Positions 1 to 6,729 of a stretch of DNA of 11,165 bases are shown piece after piece. The notes below the pieces were generated by a model. The model did no database searches. It saw nothing but the letters and a program-made list of their open reading frames with translations, and was not told the origin of the DNA. Source of the DNA: Thiobacillus sp. Its GTDB lineage: Bacteria; Pseudomonadota; Gammaproteobacteria; Burkholderiales; Thiobacillaceae. Position numbers and translations under genes: made by a program. The stretch is taken from the NCBI GenBank assembly GCA_018780025.1, contig JADMKH010000067.1:1-11165 (forward strand). The letters run 5' to 3'. Within the stretch, counting starts at the first letter, position 1. Every line of letters starts with the position of its first letter.

Positions 1-168
1 GCAAAGTATTGCCGACCTACACATGCAATCCTGTTTAATGCGTGCCGGATCAATAATAGCCATTATTAGCCAGCCCGAATCCGAATTTCCACCCATTAGG
101 CCTTAGCACCCATTGCCGTAGCCGGGTCGGCCGGCTAAGGTGAGATCCTTTCCACGGCTAGAATTCCC
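1..168 (+). promoter_or_regulatory. Upstream region of the moxR/bat operon with nested inverted repeats
   Basis: No gene is seen here. A weak sigma70-like pair is possible: TTGCCG at 9-14 and TTTAAT at 34-39, but the 19-base spacer is long. AATAAT (52-57) and ATTATT (62-67) form a short AT hairpin. Two 7-bp inverted repeats share bases: CCTTAGC (101-107) with GCTAAGG (134-140), and TAGCCGG (119-125) with CCGGCTA (131-137). Because both right arms use bases 134-137, the two stems cannot form fully together. The promoter is inference; the repeats are read directly. Confidence 0.4.
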
Positions 169-1125
169 ATGTCGAATCAATCCCGCATCCTTGAACTGCG
201 CCAGGCATTGTCGCGCGTCATTGTCGGTCAGGCTGGCCTGCTCGACCGGCTGGTGATTGGCTTGCTGGCCAATGGCCATGTGCTGGTGGAGGGGCTGCCG
301 GGGCTGGCCAAGACGACGGCGGTGAAAACCCTGGCCGCGGCCATCCACGGCAGTTTCCGGCGCATCCAGTTCACGCCGGATTTGTTGCCGGGCGATCTGA
401 CCGGCACCGATGTGTATCACGAGGGGCAGTTCGAATTCATCGAGGGGCCGCTGTTTCACGAAATCATCCTGGCCGACGAGATCAACCGCGCGCCGGCCAA
501 GGTTCAGGCCGCGCTGCTGGAAGCGATGCAGGAGCATCAGATTACGGTGGGCGGGGTGACGCGTCCGCTGCCGCCGCTGTTCATGGTGATGGCGACGCAG
601 AATCCGCTGGAGCAGGCGGGCACCTATCCGCTGCCGGAAGCGCAGCTGGATCGCTTTTTGTTGCATGTGGCGCTGGATTACCCGAACAACGCGGAAGAGT
701 TGGACATTTTGCGGCGCGATCGCGCGCAGCCGGCGGTGGCCGGACGCATGCCGCTGGCGGCGGTGATCGATGCCGCGACGGTGCTGGCAGCGCGCGAGGA
801 GGTGCGGCAGGTGCATGTGGCCGACGCGGTGGAAGCCTATATCGTGGCACTGGTGCGCGCCACCCGCGCGCCCGGCGAGTGGCGCGCCGATTGGGCGCAG
901 GCGGTGGAAGTGGGCGCCAGCCCGCGCGCCTCGCTTGCGCTGCTGCACGCGTCATCCGCCGCGGCCTATCTGCACGGGCGCAATTACGTGACGCCGGACG
1001 ATGTGCGCGAGCTGGCCTCCGATTGCCTGCGCCATCGCATCACTCTGAGTCTCGACGCGCGCCTGCAAAAGCTCAGCCGCGATGCCTTTATCGCCGGATT
1101 GATCGAGGCGGTGCCGGCGCCGTGA
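169..1125 (+). CDS. moxR: MoxR-family AAA+ ATPase
   Basis: Cytoplasmic AAA+ ATPase of the MoxR family (AAA_3 type), thought to act as a chaperone-like motor with VWA-domain partners. At 318 residues it has the usual family length. Visible motifs: Walker A GLPGLAKT (42-49), Walker B IILADE (99-104) followed by INRAP, sensor 1 ATQNP (142-146), the arginine-finger stretch LPEAQLDRF with R162, and sensor 2 GASPRA with R253 in the C-terminal lid. ATG at 169 is chosen because the N-terminal helix before the conserved IVGQ is family-like and no in-frame start lies between the stop at 136 and this ATG. The nearest purine-rich stretch (137-145) is too far upstream, so the ribosome binding site is weak. 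It is the first gene of the operon and overlaps the next by four bases (GTGA). Family assignment is firm; the substrate is unknown. Confidence 0.95.
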   Translation: MSNQSRILELRQALSRVIVGQAGLLDRLVIGLLANGHVLVEGLPGLAKTTAVKTLAAAIHGSFRRIQFTPDLLPGDLTGTDVYHEGQFEFIEGPLFHEIILADEINRAPAKVQAALLEAMQEHQITVGGVTRPLPPLFMVMATQNPLEQAGTYPLPEAQLDRFLLHVALDYPNNAEELDILRRDRAQPAVAGRMPLAAVIDAATVLAAREEVRQVHVADAVEAYIVALVRATRAPGEWRADWAQAVEVGASPRASLALLHASSAAAYLHGRNYVTPDDVRELASDCLRHRITLSLDARLQKLSRDAFIAGLIEAVPAP

Positions 1126-2087
1126 TCCTGGCGCGAATCAAACAGCTGGTACGTGCAGGCGCGCAGCCGGATACGCCCGATGGGTCGATCCACGCGCCGC
1201 TGATTTCGGCGACCGACATCGCCGCGCTGGCTGCGCAGGCCAGTCTGCTGGCGCGGTTGCCGGTGCGCGAGGTGCACGATCACCATGCCGGCGACTGGGC
1301 GTCGCGCTGGCTCGGGCGCGGGCTGGATTACGAAGAGTCGCGCCTGTATAGCCCGGGCGACGATATCCGCGACATGGATTGGCGCACCACCGCGCGAACC
1401 GGGCGCCCGCATCTCAAAATTTATCGCGAAGAGCGCCAGCCGGCGGTGCATCTGGTGGTGGATCGCGGCGCGACGATGCGTTTCGGCACGCGCCGCCGGC
1501 TCAAGGTCACGCAGGCGGCGCGGGTGGCGGCGATCCTGACCTTTGCCGCCACCGGGCAAAACGGCGTGGTCGGTGCCACGCTGTGGGGGCGTGAGGACGA
1601 CACGCTGCCGGCGCGCCATGGCCGGCTGGCGGCGCTTGCGTTGATCGAACTGGCGGGGGCGCCGTGTCCGCCGCTTACCGACCCTGCGCCCACCGACGCG
1701 TTGCGTCAGGCCGATCGCCTCGCCCTGCTGGAAGCAAGCCTGCCGCGCGGCGCACGGCTGGTGCTGATCAGCGATTTCGCCTGGCTCGGCGCCGAACACG
1801 AACCGGCGCTGGCGCGGCTGGCGGCGCGTTTCGATGTCTGGGCGATTCAGATCGTCGATGCGGCAGAACGCGCGTTACCGGCGATGGGCCTGGTGCGTTT
1901 TCACGACATGGCCCACCACCAGAACGTGGGGCTGGATACCGCGCAGAGCAGCGTGCGCAATGCCTGCCAGGCGGCGTTTGCCCGCCGGTTCGACGCGCAG
2001 GCGGCCAGCCTGGCGCGTGCCGGCATCCATCATCAACGCATCGCAAGCGAGGCCGATGATCTGGTCGCGCTGTTGGCGCATGGCTGA
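1122..2087 (+). CDS. DUF58 domain-containing protein
   Basis: A 321-residue DUF58 protein, the usual partner of MoxR ATPases. The hallmark segment is clear: YSPGDDIRDMDWRTTAR (76-92), then a VWA-like strand ending LVVDRGATM (111-119). D114 sits where the first MIDAS aspartate of a VWA fold lies, but the second metal-ligand serine is Gly (D-x-G-x-T rather than D-x-S-x-S), so metal binding may be altered; as I recall, related DUF58 proteins share this. No transmembrane helix is evident. GTG at 1122 is chosen because it gives a normal N-terminus, overlaps the moxR stop as GTGA, and has GAGG at 1105-1108, though 13 bases away. The frame stays open upstream to an ATG at 879, inside moxR, which would add 81 residues encoded by bases overlapping moxR, so that start is unlikely. 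The role is inferred from context. Confidence 0.9.
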   Translation: MILARIKQLVRAGAQPDTPDGSIHAPLISATDIAALAAQASLLARLPVREVHDHHAGDWASRWLGRGLDYEESRLYSPGDDIRDMDWRTTARTGRPHLKIYREERQPAVHLVVDRGATMRFGTRRRLKVTQAARVAAILTFAATGQNGVVGATLWGREDDTLPARHGRLAALALIELAGAPCPPLTDPAPTDALRQADRLALLEASLPRGARLVLISDFAWLGAEHEPALARLAARFDVWAIQIVDAAERALPAMGLVRFHDMAHHQNVGLDTAQSSVRNACQAAFARRFDAQAASLARAGIHHQRIASEADDLVALLAHG

Positions 2088-2508
2088 TCCGCGCAGCGAA
2101 CTGGCGGACATCATCGTGCCGGTTGCGCCGGCGATGGCGGCGCAACCGGGCGGAGTGCCGTTGTGGGTGTGGGCCGCTGGATTGTTGGCTGTGGCCGGTG
2201 TGGTGCTGATGATGTGGCAATGGCGTCGGCGTCGTTTTGTGCGCAGCCTGCGGGCAATCGCTGTCGCGGTCGCCCGGCAGCAGGGCACGCCGGCTGAGCT
2301 TTCTCATCTGCTCGACACCTGGGCGCGAGCCCGGTTCAAGTTGACCCGGCTGGACGCGGCGCAGTGCCCGCAAGGCCTCGATGCGGACGTCTGGGCGGGT
2401 TGGGTGAATGCGCTCACGCAACTCCGATTTGCGCCGCTACCGCCCAGCGGCATGGCCGATCTGGCAGCCTTGTGTGCGACGGCGCGTAACTGGAAACGCG
2501 ATGCTTGA
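2080..2508 (+). CDS. DUF4381-like single-pass membrane protein
   Basis: A small protein of 142 residues. It has a short N-terminal segment with the pattern LADIIVP (8-14), one clear transmembrane helix at about 27-46, an arginine-rich stop (RRRR, 49-52) and a soluble C-terminal part of about 90 residues. The DIxxP motif before the helix, the size and the position between a DUF58 gene and a BatA-type gene fit the DUF4381 family found in MoxR/Bat operons. By the positive-inside rule the C-terminal part is cytoplasmic. ATG at 2080 overlaps the DUF58 stop by eight bases, and the stop codon overlaps the next start by eight bases, so translation is probably coupled. The function is not known. The family call rests on context and layout more than on strong motifs. 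Confidence 0.75.
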   Translation: MADPRSELADIIVPVAPAMAAQPGGVPLWVWAAGLLAVAGVVLMMWQWRRRRFVRSLRAIAVAVARQQGTPAELSHLLDTWARARFKLTRLDAAQCPQGLDADVWAGWVNALTQLRFAPLPPSGMADLAALCATARNWKRDA

Positions 2509-3481
2509 ACTGGCGCAACCCCTTTGGTTGATGTTGCTGCTGCCCGTGGCCGGCTGGGTCTGGCTGGCCTGGCGGCGTACGCAAGGCGAGGCACCTGCCG
2601 TCATCCTCAATCACCCGGCCTTGCCCTTGTCCGAGGTGGGCCGATTGCCCGCGCCCAGCCTGCGCGTGCCGGTCATGCTGCGCGGGGTGGCGATGGGCCT
2701 GCTGGTGCTGGCGCTGGCGCAACCGCGCGAAATGGGCGACTGGATCACGCCTCCGCCGGAAGGGCGCGACATGGTGTTGCTGATCGACACCTCGCTCACC
2801 ATGAGCATCCGCGATTTTGCTCAGGCCGGGCGCGAAGTCGAACGCATGACCGTGCTGAAGGACACCTTGTCGCAATTCATCCAGGGCCGGCCCGGTGATC
2901 GCTTTGGCGTCATCGTGTTCGGCAGCGAAGTGGCGACGCTGACGCCGCCGACGTTTGACCGCACGCACGCCATTGCCCAGATCCAGCGCCTGCAGGTCGG
3001 CATGGCCGGGCCAGATACGGCGCTGGGCGACGCGCTGGGCATGGCGTTGAAGCAGGTGCAAACGCGCCGCCTGCGCCCCGCCATCATTCTGGTGAGCGAT
3101 GGCGCGGATAACAATGCAGGCGCGCTCACGCCCGCCGAATCGCTGGCGGTGGCGCGCCAGGCCGGCGTGGCCATTCATACCCTGCAGTTTGGCGGCGATC
3201 CGTTTGCAGCGGGGCGGGCCGCAAGCCTGGGATTCAAGCCGGACGACCCCGAACCGCAACCGGATCTGGCCGACTTGTCGCGCCTCACGCAGGGGCAGCA
3301 TTTCGCCATTGGCAGTGCGGACGATGCCACGCGCGTGATCCGTGCCATCGACCAGCTCGAACCGACACTCTCGAAGCCCGCGCAGCACCGGCAGGTGCGT
3401 GAATGGTACTGGGTATTACTCGCGCTGGCCGCCGCTGCACTGGCCGGCGCGCGCTGGCTCAGCTTGAGGCACACGGCATGA
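2501..3481 (+). CDS. batA: BatA-like VWA-domain membrane protein
   Basis: A 326-residue VWA protein of the BatA (aerotolerance-related) type. Order: transmembrane helix 8-24, a basic loop (RR, 25-26), helix 58-73, VWA domain from about 90 to 290, and a C-terminal helix around 303-319. The MIDAS metal site is visible as D96-T-S98-L-T100 (D-x-S-x-T), then the GPDTALGDAL segment supplying the conserved Thr, and VSDGADN supplying the last Asp. By the positive-inside rule the loop after the first helix is cytoplasmic and the VWA domain periplasmic. ATG at 2501 overlaps the upstream stop by eight bases and is preceded by a weak GGAAA. The gene ends in an ATGA overlap with the BatB-like gene. The family is thought to form a membrane complex with BatB and BatD; the client is unknown. 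Confidence 0.88.
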   Translation: MLELAQPLWLMLLLPVAGWVWLAWRRTQGEAPAVILNHPALPLSEVGRLPAPSLRVPVMLRGVAMGLLVLALAQPREMGDWITPPPEGRDMVLLIDTSLTMSIRDFAQAGREVERMTVLKDTLSQFIQGRPGDRFGVIVFGSEVATLTPPTFDRTHAIAQIQRLQVGMAGPDTALGDALGMALKQVQTRRLRPAIILVSDGADNNAGALTPAESLAVARQAGVAIHTLQFGGDPFAAGRAASLGFKPDDPEPQPDLADLSRLTQGQHFAIGSADDATRVIRAIDQLEPTLSKPAQHRQVREWYWVLLALAAAALAGARWLSLRHTA

Positions 3482-5211
3482 TCGACATGCTGCTGAATCT
3501 GCATTGGCGCGAACCGCTGTGGCTGGGGCTGGCGGCGGTGCCGCTGGTGTTTGTCTGGTGGCAACAACGGCGGCGCGCCCGTTTGTTGCGCTACGCCGAC
3601 GCCGCGTTGCTGCCCTGGGCGGCGAGTCTCCCCGGCGCAGGGTCATCGTCGAACCTGCGCGGGTGGGCACATGGCCTGGCCTGGCTGCTGCTCGCGCTGG
3701 CGGCGGCCGGCCCGCGTACGCCGCTGGAGTTGCGCGATGGCCAGGCCACGCCGCGCCACCTGCTGACCGTGATGGTGGTGCTGGATGTGTCCGCTTCGAT
3801 GCGCGCCTCTGATATTGCACCGGATCGACTCACCCGCGCCCGGCTCGAACTGCAGGACTGGTTGCCCCGCCTGCAAGGCGAGCGCGTGGGGCTGATTGTC
3901 TATGCCGGTGAAGCCGGAGTGCTGTTGCCGCCGACCGACGATCCGGCGCTGCTGCAACGCGCAATCGATCAAGCCGACCCGCGCCTGATCGAAGCGCGGG
4001 GCAGCAATCTGGCCGCCGCACTTGATCTGGCACGCGTGCAACTGGAATCCGCGCCGGGCACGGCCAAGGCCGTGTTGCTGGTGACCGATGCCGAATCCGG
4101 CAGCGCGGATGCGGCGGCAGAGCACGCGATGCAGGCACTGCGCAAAGCTGGCTTGTCGTTGTTTGTTCTGGGTGTGGGCAGCGAAGCGGGCGCACCGGTG
4201 CCGCTGCCGGAAGGCGGCCTGGCCGAACAGGATGGCGTGCAGGTGCAAAGCCGCATGGCTGCTGCGCCGTATCGTCAGTGGGCGCAAACATCGGGGGGAC
4301 GCTTTGCCGAGGTGAGCGACGGCGATGCGGACTGGACGGCATTGCATGATCGGGGCATCGCGTCCCTGCCGGGCGACCCGCTTGCGGCGGGCGCGTCGGC
4401 TGCCTGGAACGAGCTGTTCGCCTGGTTCCTGGCCCCTGCGTTGGGGCTGTTCATGGCGGTGAGCCTGCCCCGCCGGATCCTGGCTGGGGTGGCGCTGGTA
4501 GTGGTGGGCGGCGCAATCTCGCCTGCTCCGGCATGGGCCGATGAGGCTGCTGCCTGGCAAGCGTGGCAACAAAAACAGTATGGCAGCGCGCAAACGCTTT
4601 ATACGCAAGTTGGCGGTTACTCCGGCCAGATGGGCGCAGGCGCGTCGGCTTGGCGGCTGGCGGACTATGCCATTGCGGCCCGTCATTTTGGCGCCGCCCT
4701 GTTGTTGGCGGCCAACGACAAGCAACGAATCGACGCGCTCTACAACCTGGGCAACGCGCATTACGGACGAGGGCAATACGCGATTGCAGTCGAAGCCTAC
4801 GAAGCGGTGTTGCTGCTGCGGCCCACTGAGGCAAAAGCGCGTACCAATCTGGGCTGGGCCAGGCAGCGTTTGCGCCGTCAGCCGACTGCAACGCCGATGC
4901 AAAGCGATCTGCGCGGACGGCGGGGCATGCTGGCCGAAGGCCAGATCCCGCTCGACGGTGAACCGGGCTGGCGCAGGGAAGACACGCAGTCCGATCCGAT
5001 AGGGGTGCAGGTTGACCGTCAATCGCAAGCCGCAGCGGGTGCGCGTGCGCCGACCGGCATGGGGGCCAGGCAAACCGTCACGGTCGATTCGCGCCTGGCT
5101 GTTTCGGGCCTGAAAAAGCTGGATCGGCTGGAAGACCGTCCGGATGCCATGCTCAAAAATATGCTGAAGCAGGATGCGCGTCACGACAGCGCGGTGCGCG
5201 CGCCATGGTGA
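3478..5211 (+). CDS. batB: BatB-BatC fusion: VWA domain plus TPR protein
   Basis: A 577-residue fusion. The BatB half has helices at about 13-28 and 63-78, a VWA domain from about 95 to 300 with a complete MIDAS D103-V-S105-A-S107 and VTDAE (202-206), then a helix at 312-328. The BatC half begins with PRR (331-333), a second hydrophobic helix (334-347) and an A-W-A cleavage-like motif (352-354), followed by TPR-type repeats up to about 464. The clearest repeat is at 417-450 (LYNLGNAHY then YAIAVEAYEAV). The tail (465-577) is low in structure but ends with a BatC-like segment, LDRLEDRPDAML (548-559). ATG at 3478 overlaps the batA stop (ATGA) and has GAGG at 3466-3469. Both soluble domains are predicted to be periplasmic. 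Such fusions are common in Proteobacteria. Confidence 0.88.
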   Translation: MIDMLLNLHWREPLWLGLAAVPLVFVWWQQRRRARLLRYADAALLPWAASLPGAGSSSNLRGWAHGLAWLLLALAAAGPRTPLELRDGQATPRHLLTVMVVLDVSASMRASDIAPDRLTRARLELQDWLPRLQGERVGLIVYAGEAGVLLPPTDDPALLQRAIDQADPRLIEARGSNLAAALDLARVQLESAPGTAKAVLLVTDAESGSADAAAEHAMQALRKAGLSLFVLGVGSEAGAPVPLPEGGLAEQDGVQVQSRMAAAPYRQWAQTSGGRFAEVSDGDADWTALHDRGIASLPGDPLAAGASAAWNELFAWFLAPALGLFMAVSLPRRILAGVALVVVGGAISPAPAWADEAAAWQAWQQKQYGSAQTLYTQVGGYSGQMGAGASAWRLADYAIAARHFGAALLLAANDKQRIDALYNLGNAHYGRGQYAIAVEAYEAVLLLRPTEAKARTNLGWARQRLRRQPTATPMQSDLRGRRGMLAEGQIPLDGEPGWRREDTQSDPIGVQVDRQSQAAAGARAPTGMGARQTVTVDSRLAVSGLKKLDRLEDRPDAMLKNMLKQDARHDSAVRAPW

Positions 5212-6623
5212 GCAAACTGCTGTTCCTGGCGGTGCTGGCGAATGGCATGGCCCACGCTGCTTCGTTCACCGCCCGGCTGGATAAGCCCGCCATCACACTG
5301 GGCGAGCCGGTGAGCCTGACGCTCGAGGCAAAAGGCTTGAGCCTGGATGAACTCGATATCACACCAATCACATCGCACTTCGATGTGGCCGCACGCACCC
5401 TGAGCCGGGGCACGAACAGTGAAACACTGGTGCTGACCTTGTATCCGCGCGGCGCAGGCGTATTGAACATTCCATCGCTGCAGGTGAACGGATTGCGCAC
5501 GGCAGTGCGGGCCCTGAACGTGGCGGATGGAAGCGAAACCCTCTCGCGCGTGACCGCATCCTGGTCGCTGGCCCCGGTTTCCCCACTGGTGAATCAGCCC
5601 ACGCGTCTGACGCTGTCAATTTGCGACGATGGCAGCCTGCAATGGCAGCGTCCCGTCTTGCCCACCTCCGCCGGACGTTTGCTGCGTGTGCTTGGCGAAG
5701 CGGTGGGCGAGGGCAAACACGGCGAGGCGACGTGCACCCTGCATCAGTTTCACTGGTCGCTGCTTGCCACGCAAAGCGGCTCCGCATCGCTGGGCATTCC
5801 CATGATCGACGCCAACCGCTTTGGTCTGCGGCTGCGTTTCCCCGGGCCGGGGGTGAGTTATCAGGCCCGCGCGCTACCGGCGTGGTTGCCTGGCGCCACG
5901 CCGCCGGTTGAACCCGAGGTGCGAGTTGAGTCGCTGCCGTTGCGCTGGCCCTTGAACCGCCCGTTGATCTGGCGCTTTCAGGTCACTGGCGGCTACAGCG
6001 TGGAAGACCTGAAAGCCCTGCTTGAATTGCAGCTGCGCGAGTCACCCGCGCTCGGCCTGTACCCGCCCCTGATAGAAGCCGTTGCGATGGACGATAGCGC
6101 ATCGCCCTTGTCGCGTTACGACGTGACCTTGTACTTTCAGCCGCGCAAGCGAGGCGAGCTGAAGCTGCCCGTGGTGCGTTTGCCGTGGTATGACGCCACG
6201 CGGGGCCAACTGGCAAGCACTGAATTGAAGGCACGGCCGCTCACGGTATTCGATCCACGCTGGAAGCAGTGGGGTGTAGGGGCAGGCGGGATTGTCGGCG
6301 CACTGCTGCTGGGTGCATTGGTCTGGCAGGCGCGCCGGATGATACGCTGGCGAATCGCCCGCCGACAGGGTTTGCAACGCATTCGTCAGGCGAACTCGGT
6401 GGATGCCCTGGCGCACGCTGTCCGGCAGTTTTCCCTGACGGACCAGTCCGCTGCGCCCAGCCTGGGCGAGTGGATGCAACGCGTGCAACTGGCCACGCTG
6501 GCTGGCGATGTGGCGGACGCGGTTTCGCAACTGGAACAGCATCAGTTTGGGCGGGCGTCATATACCTTGCCTGAATTGCAGCAGGCTTTCCTGCAGGCAT
6601 TGGTTCGCGTACGGCCCAAATAA
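5205..6623 (+). CDS. batD: BatD-like membrane-anchored periplasmic protein
   Basis: A 472-residue protein with a signal peptide (1-18, ending A-H-A), a long beta-rich periplasmic part (about 20-350), one transmembrane helix (356-375), an arginine-rich cytoplasmic boundary (RRMIRWRIARR) and a helical C-terminal part of about 90 residues. The start of the mature part (LDKPAITLGEPVSLTL) matches the opening pattern of the BatD (oxygen-tolerance) family, and the length is normal. ATG at 5205 overlaps the upstream stop by seven bases. No good ribosome binding site is visible, so translation is probably coupled. It is the last gene of the operon; the terminator follows about 65 bases after the stop. 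Two cysteines (C140, C177) fall in the periplasmic part and could pair. The biochemical role is unknown. Confidence 0.88.
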   Translation: MVSKLLFLAVLANGMAHAASFTARLDKPAITLGEPVSLTLEAKGLSLDELDITPITSHFDVAARTLSRGTNSETLVLTLYPRGAGVLNIPSLQVNGLRTAVRALNVADGSETLSRVTASWSLAPVSPLVNQPTRLTLSICDDGSLQWQRPVLPTSAGRLLRVLGEAVGEGKHGEATCTLHQFHWSLLATQSGSASLGIPMIDANRFGLRLRFPGPGVSYQARALPAWLPGATPPVEPEVRVESLPLRWPLNRPLIWRFQVTGGYSVEDLKALLELQLRESPALGLYPPLIEAVAMDDSASPLSRYDVTLYFQPRKRGELKLPVVRLPWYDATRGQLASTELKARPLTVFDPRWKQWGVGAGGIVGALLLGALVWQARRMIRWRIARRQGLQRIRQANSVDALAHAVRQFSLTDQSAAPSLGEWMQRVQLATLAGDVADAVSQLEQHQFGRASYTLPELQQAFLQALVRVRPK

Positions 6624-6687
6624 TCGGGCGGGTCAATTCAGCGTTGAACAATCAGGTGTATGCAGGCTTGTTGATCGTGCGGGCGTA

Positions 6688-6713
6688 AAAAAAGGGGCTT
6701 ACGCCCCTTTTTT
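6688..6713. terminator. Bidirectional intrinsic terminator between the bat operon and soxB
   Basis: The left arm, AAAAAAGGGGC (6688-6698), pairs perfectly with the right arm, GCCCCTTTTTT (6703-6713), around a TTAC loop. The A-tract on the left and T-tract on the right give a U-run to transcripts from either strand. It lies 64 bases after the batD stop and 16 bases after the soxB stop, so one hairpin probably serves both convergent operons. Confidence 0.93.
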
Positions 6714-6729
6714 CAGTTCCGAATCAGAT

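Noticed and set aside
879..1121. Upstream in-frame extension of the DUF58 gene from ATG 879
   Set aside because: It would overlap moxR by about 250 bases and add an Ala/Arg-rich segment not expected in the family; GTG 1122 fits the operon's overlap pattern.
2414..3388. A 324-codon open frame on the - strand opposite batA
   Set aside because: Arg/Gln/His-rich translation without motifs, opposite a gene with a visible MIDAS site.
3643..5184. A 513-codon open frame on the - strand antisense to the BatB-BatC gene
   Set aside because: The product is rich in Arg, Gln and His with no domain pattern, typical of a GC-rich shadow, and the + strand gene has clear VWA and TPR motifs.
6624..6729. Possible small gene between batD and soxB
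   Set aside because: The 106 bases hold a terminator hairpin and no frame with a start and ribosome binding site.
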